Below, in pieces: positions 17,883-26,512 of a DNA stretch of 64,000 nucleotides. Both the position numbers and the translations under genes were made by a program. The notes below the pieces were generated by a model that made no database searches, was not told the DNA's origin, and saw only the letters and a list, made by a program, of their open reading frames with translations. The DNA comes from Pseudomonas sp. MRSN 12121 (GTDB lineage: Bacteria; Pseudomonadota; Gammaproteobacteria; Pseudomonadales; Pseudomonadaceae), in the NCBI RefSeq assembly GCF_000931465.1, contig NZ_CP010892.1:4921388-4985387 (forward strand), read 5' to 3'. How positions within the stretch are numbered: the stretch's first letter is position 1; each line of letters begins with the position of its first letter.

Positions 17883-19229
17883 ATGAGCCAACCCTGGAGT
17901 CCTGACAGCTGGCGCGCCCTGCCGATCCAGCAACAACCCGCCTACCCCGATGCTGCCCACCTGTTGCAGGTCGAACAGACCCTGGCCAGCTATCCGCCAC
18001 TGGTGTTCGCCGGCGAAGCCCGGGAGTTGCGCCGCCAGTTCGCCGAGGTGACCCAGGGCCGTGCCTTTCTGCTGCAGGGCGGCGATTGCGCCGAGAGCTT
18101 CGCCGAGTTCTCCGCGGCGAAGATCCGCGACACGTTCAAGGTCCTGCTGCAAATGGCTATCGTCATGACCTTTGCCGCCGGCTGCCCGGTGGTCAAGGTC
18201 GGGCGCATGGCCGGACAGTTCGCCAAGCCACGTTCTGCCAACGACGAAACCATTAACGGCGTGACCCTGCCGGCCTATCGCGGCGACATCGTCAACGGCA
18301 TAGGTTTCGATGCCCAGAGCCGCGTGCCGGACCCGGACCGCCTGCTGCAGTCCTACCACCAGGCCACCGCCACCCTGAACCTGCTGCGTGCCTTTGCCCA
18401 GGGGGGCTTTGCCGACCTGCACCAGGTGCACAAATGGAACCTGGACTTCATCGCCAACTCGGCCCTGGCCGAGAAGTACAGCCAGCTGGCCGACCGTATC
18501 GACGAGACCCTGGCCTTCATGCGCGCCTGCGGCATGGACAGTTCGCCGCAACTGCGCGAGACCAGCTTCTTCACCGCCCACGAGGCGCTGCTGCTCAACT
18601 ATGAAGAAGCCTTTGTCCGTCGCGACAGCCTGACCAACGACTACTACGACTGTTCGGCGCACATGCTGTGGATCGGCGACCGTACCCGCCAGCTCGACGG
18701 CGCCCATGTGGAGTTCCTGCGCGGGGTGAACAACCCGATCGGGGTCAAGGTCGGACCGAGCATGGACAGCGAGGAACTGATCCGCCTGATCGACATCCTC
18801 AACCCGGCCAACGATCCGGGCCGCCTCAACCTGATCGTGCGCATGGGCGCGAACAAGGTCGGCGACCACCTGCCGCGGTTGATCCGCGCGGTGGAGCGCG
18901 AAGGCAAGCAGGTGCTGTGGAGTTCCGATCCGATGCACGGCAACACCATCAAGGCCAGCAGCGGCTACAAGACCCGGGACTTCGCGCAGATCCTCACCGA
19001 GGTGAAGGAGTTCTTCCAGGTCCACGAAGCCGAGGGCAGTTATGCCGGCGGCATCCATATCGAGATGACCGGGCAGAACGTCACCGAGTGCATCGGTGGC
19101 GCGCGGCCGATTACCGAGGATGGCTTGTCGGATCGCTACCACACCCACTGCGATCCACGGATGAACGCCGATCAGTCGTTGGAACTGGCCTTCCTGATCG
19201 CCGAGACCTTGAAACAGGTCAAGCGCTGA
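17883..19229 (+). CDS. 3-deoxy-7-phosphoheptulonate synthase, class II
   Basis: A 448-residue plant-type DAHP synthase, the first step of the shikimate pathway (phosphoenolpyruvate plus erythrose 4-phosphate). Family motifs are LQGGDCAESF (with the metal-binding Cys), VGRMAGQFAKPRS, DPDRLLQSY, and the C-terminal GGIHIEMTGQNVTEC. The start MSQPWSPDSW is typical for the family. Position corresponds to PA2843. Class II enzymes are not regulated by the same allosteric loops as class I; a class I gene is found at 33189. Confidence 0.95.
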   Translation: MSQPWSPDSWRALPIQQQPAYPDAAHLLQVEQTLASYPPLVFAGEARELRRQFAEVTQGRAFLLQGGDCAESFAEFSAAKIRDTFKVLLQMAIVMTFAAGCPVVKVGRMAGQFAKPRSANDETINGVTLPAYRGDIVNGIGFDAQSRVPDPDRLLQSYHQATATLNLLRAFAQGGFADLHQVHKWNLDFIANSALAEKYSQLADRIDETLAFMRACGMDSSPQLRETSFFTAHEALLLNYEEAFVRRDSLTNDYYDCSAHMLWIGDRTRQLDGAHVEFLRGVNNPIGVKVGPSMDSEELIRLIDILNPANDPGRLNLIVRMGANKVGDHLPRLIRAVEREGKQVLWSSDPMHGNTIKASSGYKTRDFAQILTEVKEFFQVHEAEGSYAGGIHIEMTGQNVTECIGGARPITEDGLSDRYHTHCDPRMNADQSLELAFLIAETLKQVKR

Positions 19230-19298
19230 ACCGGTAGCGGTCGATCATCCGAGGGTGCCGGATGATCGATCGCCATCGCCTGCAAGCTGCGATACCCC

Positions 19299-20510
19299 TC
19301 AAAGAAAGCCGCGCAAGCGCTGGGCGCTGGCCCTCGGGCAATTGAGCCGGACCTCGGCCAGGCCCAGCCAGTCGGCCAGGCGCCGCAAATGGCTCGCCAG
19401 CGCCTGCATGCCCTGCTCGTCCAACCCTGGATTCTCTTCATGCACGGCATGCACCGCCAGGCGCCCCTGCGCGCGCTCCGCCCGCAGGTCGACCCGCGCC
19501 GCGATGCGTTCGTGGTGCAGGAAGGGCAACACGTAATAGCCATACACCCGCTTGTGCTGCGGCGTGTAGATTTCCAGGCGGTAGTGGAAGTCGAATAGAC
19601 GCTCGGTGCGACTGCGCTCCCAGATCAACGAGTCGAAGGGCGACAGCAACGCACTGGCCGGCACAGCACGCGGCACCTTAGCCTCTGGCAAGCAGTACGC
19701 CGGCTGCTTCCAGCCCGCTACTTCACAGGCCAGCAATTCGCCGTTCTCCAGCAACTCCGCCAGCCGTGCGCGGCTGTCCGCCGGGGCCAGGCGGAAGTAA
19801 TCGCGCAAGTCCTTCTCGGTGGCCACGCCCAGGGCGCTGGCGGCGTGCAGCAACAATGTGCGCTGGGCCTCGGCCTCCCCGGGATGCGGCTGTTGCAGGA
19901 TCCGCGCCGGCAGCACCCGCTCCGGAAGGTCGTACAAACGCTCGAATCCTCGTCGCCCCGCGACCGTCACCTCGCCCGCGGCAAACAGCCATTCCAGCGC
20001 ATGTTTTTCCGCGCTCCAGTCCCACCAGGGCCCAGCGCGCTCCTGCCGGGTCGACAGGCTACCCGCACCGAGGGCCCCCTGCTCCTCGACCGCGGCCAAC
20101 ACCCGGCGGATGGTCGCCTGCTGTTCCTGGCCAAAACGCGCCAACTGCTGATAGATCCCCTGGCCCTGGCTGGCCCGCTGCATGCGCCAACGCATCAAGG
20201 GATACAGCGACAACGGCAGCAACGAGGCTTCATGCCCCCAATACTCGAACAGGCTGCGTCGCCGGCCCTGGCTCCAGGCTGCCTGGTCCAGCAGTTGCGC
20301 GGGGTAGTCGCCCAAGCGGGAAAACAGCGGCAGGTAGTGCGAGCGCACCAGGGCATTGACCGAGTCGATCTGCACCACGCCCAGGCGTTCGAACAGGCGG
20401 TTGACCTGCGCCGGCCCGATCGTCGCAGGCAGCGGCCGCCCGGAAAAACCCTGGGCGGCCAGGGCCAGGCGCCGGGCCTGCTTGAGGGAAAAGGACAGTA
20501 GTGCGGGCAT
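19299..20510 (-). CDS. AlkX/YcaQ-type DNA interstrand-crosslink glycosylase (HTH_42)
   Basis: A 403-residue winged-helix (HTH_42) protein. The catalytic QxD motif of the AlkX/YcaQ branch is present as Gln47-Ile-Asp49 in GVVQIDSVNAL; the AlkZ branch has QxQ instead. The segment ALLSPFDSLIWERSRTERLFDF is a further family signature. E. coli YcaQ unhooks interstrand crosslinks made by nitrogen mustards. The ATG at 20510 was chosen because MPALLSFSLKQARRLALAAQ is the family N terminus. It stands alone on the minus strand downstream of the DUF1127 gene. Confidence 0.88.
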   Translation of the reverse strand: MPALLSFSLKQARRLALAAQGFSGRPLPATIGPAQVNRLFERLGVVQIDSVNALVRSHYLPLFSRLGDYPAQLLDQAAWSQGRRRSLFEYWGHEASLLPLSLYPLMRWRMQRASQGQGIYQQLARFGQEQQATIRRVLAAVEEQGALGAGSLSTRQERAGPWWDWSAEKHALEWLFAAGEVTVAGRRGFERLYDLPERVLPARILQQPHPGEAEAQRTLLLHAASALGVATEKDLRDYFRLAPADSRARLAELLENGELLACEVAGWKQPAYCLPEAKVPRAVPASALLSPFDSLIWERSRTERLFDFHYRLEIYTPQHKRVYGYYVLPFLHHERIAARVDLRAERAQGRLAVHAVHEENPGLDEQGMQALASHLRRLADWLGLAEVRLNCPRASAQRLRGFL

Positions 20511-20574
20511 GGCAATCTCCTTGTCTGCCCGCAAACTACCTCAGGGGGAAGTGGCTTGTGTAGCACCGTGACGC

Positions 20575-20796
20575 TCATTTGTGCATCGGGTCGTCCCAGA
20601 ACGGCCGCAGCGTTTCCTGCTCCACATCGGCGCGGCTGAGGCCGATGTCCTTCAGCGCCTCGTCGCTCATGCCGGCCAGCATGACGCGTTCGCGGTGGAG
20701 TTCGTGCCAACGCACGATCCTGTGCAGCAAGGACCGCAAGGACATTTCGTGCCAGGGGAACCGGTGAGCCAGTACATAACCTTTTTGACCTTTCAT
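20575..20796 (-). CDS. DUF1127 small protein
   Basis: A 73-residue protein with a C-terminal DUF1127 motif (LAGMSDEALKDIGLSRADVEQE). Proteins of this kind are small arginine-rich stress-induced proteins. In alpha-proteobacteria they affect RNA turnover and phosphate or carbon metabolism, but no role is established for this one. GAGGACAA lies before the ATG at 20796. It is divergent from the LysR gene with a 61-bp gap, which suggests, but does not show, regulation by that LysR protein. Confidence 0.88.
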   Translation of the reverse strand: MKGQKGYVLAHRFPWHEMSLRSLLHRIVRWHELHRERVMLAGMSDEALKDIGLSRADVEQETLRPFWDDPMHK

Positions 20797-20857
20797 CGTC
20801 TTGTCCTCCAGTGGGGATGGCTCCAGTTTCCGCCTGGGACTAAGATCAATCCAACGA

Positions 20858-21748
20858 ATGTTTCTTATGCAATACATCTCGGAGTTTGATGAATTGTCCA
20901 GCTACCCCAGTATCGATACCGAAGTGCTGCGCACCTTCGTCGCCATCGCCGACCAGGGCGGCTTCACCAAGGCCGGGGAACAGGTCAACCGCACCCAGTC
21001 GGCGGTGAGCATGCAAATGAAACGGCTCGAGGAAGACGTGCTGCAACGCCAGCTGTTCCAGCGCGAGGGACGCCAGGTGCGCCTGACCGCCGAAGGCCAG
21101 GTATTGCTGGGTTACGCGCGGCGCATCCTGAAATTGCACAGCGAAGTGTTCAATACCCTGCGCGAACCGCACATGGTCGGCACCGTGCGCATCGGCACGC
21201 CGGATGACTACGTGATGCGTTTTCTGCCCGGGATCCTCTCGCGCTTTGCCCAGGCGTACCCGCTGATCCAGATCGAAGTGCATTGCGAGTCGTCCAGACA
21301 ACTGCTGCAACGCCAGGACCTGGATCTGTCCATCGTCACCCGCGAACCGGGCAACGAAATCGGCCAGTTGCTGCGCAAGGAGCGATTCGTCTGGGCTGAG
21401 GCCCAGGGCTTCTGTCCCCACGAGCAGACGCCGATCCCCCTGGCCATGTTCAACAGCGACTGCTTCTGCCGGCAGTGGGCGTGCAATGCCCTGGACGCCG
21501 CCGGGCGCGACTATCGCATCGCCTACAACAGTTCCAGCCTGTCGGCCCTGATGGCCGTGGTCAGCGCCGGCCTGGCGATCACCGCGCAGCTGGAAAGCCT
21601 GATCACCCCGGACCTGCGCATCCTCGGCGCCGCCGAAGGCCTGCCCCTGCTGCCAGAAGCCAGCATCATGCTGGTGCGCAACCTCAATACGCCCTCGCCC
21701 ATCACCGAATGCCTGGCCGAGCACATAGTCGAAGGCTTCAAACTTTAA
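20858..21748 (+). CDS. LysR-family transcriptional regulator
   Basis: A 296-residue LysR protein. The HTH is at about 15-75 (EVLRTFVAIADQGGFTKAGEQVNRTQSAVSMQMKRLEE split over the wing), followed by a periplasmic-binding-like effector domain from about 100. The start is ambiguous: ATG at 20858 (MFLMQYI) or ATG at 20867. Neither has a strong ribosome site. It is divergent from the DUF1127 gene and convergent (11-bp overlap) with the TauE exporter gene. Confidence 0.88.
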   Translation: MFLMQYISEFDELSSYPSIDTEVLRTFVAIADQGGFTKAGEQVNRTQSAVSMQMKRLEEDVLQRQLFQREGRQVRLTAEGQVLLGYARRILKLHSEVFNTLREPHMVGTVRIGTPDDYVMRFLPGILSRFAQAYPLIQIEVHCESSRQLLQRQDLDLSIVTREPGNEIGQLLRKERFVWAEAQGFCPHEQTPIPLAMFNSDCFCRQWACNALDAAGRDYRIAYNSSSLSALMAVVSAGLAITAQLESLITPDLRILGAAEGLPLLPEASIMLVRNLNTPSPITECLAEHIVEGFKL

Positions 21749-22487
21749 GGGCGAGCATCACCGCGCAGATCACCAGGAAACCGCAGAACAGCCCGCGCAG
21801 CAGCCGCTCGGGCAGAGCGTGGGCGATTTTCACCCCCCAACTGATGCTCAACAGGCCACCCGCGGCCAGGGGCAGGCCAATCATCCAGTCCACCTCCCCG
21901 TGCACGCCGTAAGTGACCAGCGTCACCCCGGTGCTGGGCAGGGCCAGGGCCAGCGACAAGCCCTGGGCGACCACTTGGGTGGTGCCGAACACACTGGTCA
22001 GCACCGGCGTGGCGACCACCGCGCCACCGACGCCGAACAACCCACCCATGGCCCCGGAAGCCGCCCCCAGGACGCCAAGCCACGGCCAGGGATAACGCAT
22101 CTGCGCCGAAGCTGGCGCACTGGCCAGGAACATGCGCACCAGGTTGTAAGCGGACAGCGTGATCAGGAACGCCACGAAGCCGATCCGCATGATGTGAGCA
22201 TCGATACCCACCGCCCAGATGGAACCGAGCCAGGCAAAGCAGAAGCCCATCGTGGCCAGCGGCACCGCATGCCGCGCCTCGATCCGGTTGCGCTGGTGAT
22301 AACGCCATAACGCCAGCATTACATTGGGCACCACCATCACCAGCGCGGTGCCTTGAGCGATCTGCTGGTCCAGCCCGAACAGCACGCCCAGCACCGGAAT
22401 CGCGATCAGGCCGCCGCCGATCCCGAACAGGCCACCCACCGTACCCAACGCCGCGCCCAACAACAGATACATCGCCACATCGATCAC
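21738..22487 (-). CDS. TauE/SafE-family membrane exporter
   Basis: A 249-residue integral membrane protein with eight predicted TM segments. Both family half-repeats are visible: GTVGGLFGIGGGLIAIPVL near the N terminus and GAASGAMGGLFGVGGAVVATPVL in the second half. The family exports sulfite, sulfoacetate and other organic anions. The start is GTG at 22487 with GAGGAGAA 9 bases upstream. It is divergent from the second LysR gene (109 bp), which may control it. Confidence 0.9.
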   Translation of the reverse strand: MIDVAMYLLLGAALGTVGGLFGIGGGLIAIPVLGVLFGLDQQIAQGTALVMVVPNVMLALWRYHQRNRIEARHAVPLATMGFCFAWLGSIWAVGIDAHIMRIGFVAFLITLSAYNLVRMFLASAPASAQMRYPWPWLGVLGAASGAMGGLFGVGGAVVATPVLTSVFGTTQVVAQGLSLALALPSTGVTLVTYGVHGEVDWMIGLPLAAGGLLSISWGVKIAHALPERLLRGLFCGFLVICAVMLALKV

Positions 22488-22595
22488 AAACGTTCTCCTC
22501 GCCTCAGGCCTCGCATGCTACGCAGTCGGCTCTAGCGGGGAAACGCACAGCAACGCACAATGGCTTTGCTGATTTCGCACAAGCAGATACTTACC

Positions 22596-23546
22596 ATGAA
22601 TCCCAACGCCCTCACCGACCAGCTCGGCCTGTTCCTCGACGTGTTGGAAGCCGGGAGCTTTTCCGCCGCCGCCCGCCGGCATCCCTTGACTCCTTCGGCG
22701 GTGGCCCGGCGCATCGACAGCCTGGAAAACGCCGTCGGCAGCAAGCTGTTCATGCGCACCACCCACGCCGTGGTCGCCACGGCGGCCGGCCAGGCCTTCG
22801 CCGAACGCGCCCGGCGCATCGTCGCCGAGCTGCAACTGGCCCGGGCCGAAGCGGTGTCCTTGAGCCATGCGCCAGAAGGCCTGATTCGCATCGACGCCCC
22901 GGCGGCATTCGGCCGCCGGCACCTGGCGCCGGCGATCGCCGACTTCCTGATGCTCTACCCGGGGCTGGACGTGCAATTGCATTTGATCGACAGCTTCGTC
23001 GACATGCAGGGGTCACACCTGGGCAAGGTCGACCTGGTGCTGCGCGCCGGGCAGCGGGTCGATACGCGCATGGTGGCGACATCGCTGGCGAGCATCGTGC
23101 GAATCGCCTGCGCCAGCCCGGCCTATCTCAAGCAGCGCGGCACGCCGGCCCACCCCGCCGAACTGAGCCAGCACGACGGCCTCGACTGGGACGGCCTGGC
23201 GCCGCTGTTCGCCTGGCGCTTCGAACGGGACGGGCAGTTGCAGACTCACCGCCCGCAACGCATCCGCCTGAGCGCCAACAATGCCGAAGCCCTGCTGTCC
23301 GGCGCCCTGGCCGGCCTGGGAATCGCCCATTTGCCGACCTGGCTGGCCAGCGAATACCTGCTGCGCGGCGAATTGCTGCCACTGTTCTGCGAAACCGGCC
23401 TGCCCAAGCCGGAAAGCGCCGGTATCTACGCCCTGCGCCTGGAACAACACACCAACGCGCGCAGCCGGCTACTGCTGGAATACCTGAAGAGCCGCTTCAG
23501 CCCAATACCGCCCTGGGACCTGGCCCTGCAGAGCGCCATGGGTTGA
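22596..23546 (+). CDS. LysR-family transcriptional regulator
   Basis: A 316-residue LysR protein with an N-terminal HTH (LFLDVLEAGSFSAAARRHPLTPSAVARRIDSLE split at residues 10-45) and an effector domain of the CrgA/DmlR-like group (RIDAPAAFGRRHLAPAIADFL). The ATG at 22596 was chosen because the family starts shortly before the HTH. It is divergently arranged with the TauE gene. Confidence 0.9.
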   Translation: MNPNALTDQLGLFLDVLEAGSFSAAARRHPLTPSAVARRIDSLENAVGSKLFMRTTHAVVATAAGQAFAERARRIVAELQLARAEAVSLSHAPEGLIRIDAPAAFGRRHLAPAIADFLMLYPGLDVQLHLIDSFVDMQGSHLGKVDLVLRAGQRVDTRMVATSLASIVRIACASPAYLKQRGTPAHPAELSQHDGLDWDGLAPLFAWRFERDGQLQTHRPQRIRLSANNAEALLSGALAGLGIAHLPTWLASEYLLRGELLPLFCETGLPKPESAGIYALRLEQHTNARSRLLLEYLKSRFSPIPPWDLALQSAMG

Positions 23547-23621
23547 GAACGAACGAAAATTATCTGGTGCATTAAAGATTCGCCCGCTAGATTCACAGTA
23601 CGTCTCGATCAAGGCCCGACC

Positions 23622-24083
23622 ATGACCACCCAACGCCCCCCCCTGGAAAAATGCGACGACCTGCTGCTGGACAACCAGCTGTGTTTCGCCCTGCATTCGA
23701 CTTCGCTGCTGATGACCAAAGTCTACAAACCGCTGTTGCAGGAGTTGGGCCTGACCTATCCCCAGTACCTGGCAATGATGGTGCTCTGGGAGCAGGACGG
23801 GCTGACCGTCGGTGACATCAGCAGCCGCTTGCTGACCGACCCCGGCTCGCTGACCCCGTTGCTCAAACGCCTGGAAGCCGAGGGCCTGCTGAGCCGGACT
23901 CGTAGCCGCACGGACGAACGCGTAGTGATCATCGAACTGACCGAACAAGGCCGTGCCCTGCATGATCGGGCGCGTGGCATCCCGAAGTGCATCCTCGGCG
24001 CCAGCGGCCTGACCCTGGAGCAATTGCGCGCACTGCAGGCCGACCTGCTGAACCTGCGTGGCCACCTGCAAGACAGTCTGTAA
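23622..24083 (+). CDS. ohrR: Organic hydroperoxide sensor OhrR (MarR family)
   Basis: A 153-residue MarR protein. The reactive Cys21 is in LDNQLCFALHS with LTYPQYLAMMVLWEQDG downstream, the OhrR signature, and Cys123 (IPKCILG) makes it a two-Cys type. OhrR represses ohr and is released on oxidation by organic peroxides. ohr follows 264 bp downstream on the same strand with its own promoter region. It is clearly paralogous to the OspR-like protein at 8189-8650. Confidence 0.92.
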   Translation: MTTQRPPLEKCDDLLLDNQLCFALHSTSLLMTKVYKPLLQELGLTYPQYLAMMVLWEQDGLTVGDISSRLLTDPGSLTPLLKRLEAEGLLSRTRSRTDERVVIIELTEQGRALHDRARGIPKCILGASGLTLEQLRALQADLLNLRGHLQDSL

Positions 24084-24203
24084 CGGCACCCTCGCGAGCA
24101 CGACGTGCCCCGGCGCACGAACCGGCTCGCGATTTCCCCTCTCTTGGCGCACCGCGCGCTGTGGCGAAGAAAAATTTTCATAAAAAAACACCATTAAAAT
24201 CAT

Positions 24204-24320
24204 CTGGTTAGCTGAAAACCAGAAGTCTCCGATGGATTTTTCGAAAATTTATCTTGCGCGCAAAATATTTGAGCGATACATTTATTTCGCACTTACTTAG
24301 CGCGCAAACTTTTAGCGCAA
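24204..24320. promoter_or_regulatory. ohr promoter region with repeated putative operator elements
   Basis: The AT-rich ohrR-ohr spacer holds an inverted repeat CTGGTT...AACCAG (24204-24222), a perfect palindrome TTGCGCGCAA (24254-24263), a related TTAGCGCGCAAA (24297-24308) and TTTAGCGCAA (24311-24320). Three partly repeated GCGC-core elements upstream of ohr are good candidates for OhrR binding sites. Which of them is used is unknown. Confidence 0.45.
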
Positions 24321-24347
24321 CACAATCAAACCCAAGAGGCTCCTACC

Positions 24348-24767
24348 ATGCAAACTCTCTACACCGCAGTCGCAACCGCTACCGGTGGCCGTGATGGCCG
24401 CGCCATCTCCAGCGACAACATCCTCGACGTCAAACTCTCCACCCCCAAAGAACTGGGCGGTGCCGGCGGGCAGGCGACCAACCCCGAGCAACTCTTCGCC
24501 GCCGGCTACTCGGCCTGCTTTATCGGCGCCCTGAAATTCGTCGCCAGCCAGAGCAAACGCAAGATTCCGGAGAGCGCCTCGATCACGGCCCATGTCGGCA
24601 TCGGCCAGATTCCTGGCGGCTTCGGTCTGGACATCGACCTGCACATCAGCCTGCCGGGCCTGGAACAAAGCGAAGCGCAATCCCTGGTAGAGGCTGCTCA
24701 CCAGGTCTGCCCTTACTCCAACGCCACCCGTGGCAACGTCGACGTACGTTTGCACGTGACCGTCTAA
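24348..24767 (+). CDS. ohr: Organic hydroperoxide resistance protein Ohr
   Basis: A 139-residue Ohr/OsmC-family thiol peroxidase. The two active cysteines are Cys57 (AAGYSACF) and Cys121 (HQVCPYSNATRGN). The catalytic Arg and Glu positions lie in the N-terminal part as usual. Ohr reduces alkyl and fatty-acid hydroperoxides using lipoylated proteins. The gene is 29 bp before the esterase gene, so an ohr-esterase operon is likely. Confidence 0.96.
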   Translation: MQTLYTAVATATGGRDGRAISSDNILDVKLSTPKELGGAGGQATNPEQLFAAGYSACFIGALKFVASQSKRKIPESASITAHVGIGQIPGGFGLDIDLHISLPGLEQSEAQSLVEAAHQVCPYSNATRGNVDVRLHVTV

Positions 24768-24796
24768 CCCAGCCACGCACTGTCCAGGAGAAGAAC

Positions 24797-25810
24797 ATGA
24801 ACACTTTCAGCAAAGTCTTGACCGGTAGCCTGCTTGCCCTGTCCATCAACACGGCGTTTGCCGCAGGCGGGGTCGAGCACAACACCCAGGCGTTCCTCGA
24901 CGCCTTGAACGCCGGCGGCGGCAAGCCGATGGAACAGCTGACGCCCAAAGCGGCCCGGGCCGTGCTGGTCGGAGCCCAGGCCGGGGTCAAGCTGGAGCTG
25001 CCCAAGGCGGATGTCAGCCAGAAGACCATCACGGTCGATGGCCAGGCTATCGACCTGACCATCGTCAGGCCGGCCGGGGCCAAGGGCACCTTGCCCGTGT
25101 TCATGTTTTTCCACGGTGGCGGCTGGGTACTGGGCGACTTCCCGACCCATGAACGCCTGGTACGGGACCTGGTGGTGGGCTCCGGGGCGGCGGCGGTGTT
25201 CGTCAACTACACGCCGTCTCCGGAAGCGCATTACCCGGTGGCGATCAACCAGGCTTACGCTGCCACCCGCTGGGTGGCCGAACATGGCCAGGAAATCAAC
25301 GTCGACGGCAAGCGCCTGGCCGTCGCCGGCAACAGCGTCGGCGGCAACATGGCCGCGGTGGTCAGCCTGATGGCCAAGGACAAGGGCACGCCGGCGATCA
25401 AATTCCAGCTGCTGCTGTGGCCGGTCACCGACGCGAACTTCGACACCGCGTCATACAACCAATATGCCGAGGGGCACTTCCTCACTCGCAACATGATGAA
25501 GTGGTTCTGGGACAACTACACCACCGACGCCCGCCAGCGTAACGAGATCTACGCCTCGCCACTGCGTGCCACCAGCGCCCAGCTCAAGGGCCTGCCGCCG
25601 GCACTGATCCAGACCGCGAGCGCCGATGTGCTGCGCGACGAAGGCGAAGCCTACGCCCGCAAGCTGGACGAAGCCGGCGTGGCAGTCACTGCGGTGCGCT
25701 ACAACGGGATGATTCATGACTACGGCCTGCTCAATGTGGTCAGCCAGGTGCCCGCCGTACGCTCGGCAATGTTGCAAGCCTCGGAAGAGCTCAAGCAGCA
25801 CCTGAAATAA
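24797..25810 (+). CDS. Secreted alpha/beta-hydrolase (lipase/esterase, HSL-like)
   Basis: A 337-residue hydrolase with a signal peptide (residues 1-23, cleavage after TAFA). The HGGGW oxyanion motif of the hormone-sensitive-lipase family is in FFHGGGWVLGD. The nucleophile elbow is GNSVGGN. The Asp (ADVLRDEGEAY) and His (MIHDYGLL) of the triad follow. Putative role: periplasmic esterase induced together with Ohr. A lipid-peroxide-related substrate is speculation from context. Confidence 0.9.
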   Translation: MNTFSKVLTGSLLALSINTAFAAGGVEHNTQAFLDALNAGGGKPMEQLTPKAARAVLVGAQAGVKLELPKADVSQKTITVDGQAIDLTIVRPAGAKGTLPVFMFFHGGGWVLGDFPTHERLVRDLVVGSGAAAVFVNYTPSPEAHYPVAINQAYAATRWVAEHGQEINVDGKRLAVAGNSVGGNMAAVVSLMAKDKGTPAIKFQLLLWPVTDANFDTASYNQYAEGHFLTRNMMKWFWDNYTTDARQRNEIYASPLRATSAQLKGLPPALIQTASADVLRDEGEAYARKLDEAGVAVTAVRYNGMIHDYGLLNVVSQVPAVRSAMLQASEELKQHLK

Positions 25811-25836
25811 GGCTGGTCGCAACAAAACCCGGCCAC

Positions 25837-25868
25837 AAAAAAGCCCGACGCATTGGTCGGGCTTTTTT
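25837..25868. terminator. Bidirectional terminator between the esterase gene and efp
   Basis: Stem GCCCGAC / GTCGGGC with a 6-base loop is flanked by an A tract on the left and a T tract on the right. Confidence 0.9.
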
Positions 25869-25891
25869 GTACGCGAGGATTCAAGCAGTGC

Positions 25892-26464
25892 TTAAACCTT
25901 GGCGCGGCCTTTGTAGGAGCCGCCTTCGCGAGTGTCGATCTCGATCCAGTCACCGATTTCGATGAAATCGGCAACGCTCAGCTCGGTACCGTTTTTCAGT
26001 TTGGCAGGCTTCATCACCTTGCCCGAAGTGTCGCCGCGAGCGGAACCTTCGGTGTAGTCGACCTGACGCACGATGGTGGTCGGCAGGTCAACGGAAACCA
26101 GACGCTCCTCGAAGAACACGGCTTCGCAAACGTCGGTCATGCCTTCTTCGATGAACGGCAGAACGGCTTCGATGTCTTCGGCGTTCAGCTCGTACATGGT
26201 GTAGTCGGAGGTATCCATGAACGTGTAGGTGTCACCGCTGATGAAGGACAGAGTCGCTTCTTTGCGGTCCAGGATCACGTCGTCCAGCTTGTCGTCCGCA
26301 CCGTAAACGGTTTCGGTCTTGTAACCGGTCAGCAGGTTCTTCAGCTTGGTCTTCATGATCGCGCTGTTACGACCGGACTTGGTGAATTCAGCTTTCTGAA
26401 CCAGCCAAGGATCGTTGTCGATACGGATCACGGTACCGGGTTTGAGTTCTTTACCAGTTTTCAT
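25892..26464 (-). CDS. efp: Translation elongation factor P
   Basis: A 190-residue EF-P with KOW-like domain and two OB domains. The modified residue is Arg32 in TKSGRNS, not lysine, which places it in the EarP/TDP-rhamnose branch. EF-P relieves ribosome stalling at polyproline stretches. Codon use is biased, consistent with high expression. Its modifying enzyme EarP is encoded 48 bp upstream. Confidence 0.97.
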   Translation of the reverse strand: MKTGKELKPGTVIRIDNDPWLVQKAEFTKSGRNSAIMKTKLKNLLTGYKTETVYGADDKLDDVILDRKEATLSFISGDTYTFMDTSDYTMYELNAEDIEAVLPFIEEGMTDVCEAVFFEERLVSVDLPTTIVRQVDYTEGSARGDTSGKVMKPAKLKNGTELSVADFIEIGDWIEIDTREGGSYKGRAKV

Positions 26465-26512
26465 TGCGAATATCCGAATTTGGATGGGATTTACAAAAAT
26501 CTAGGCCGCGTA

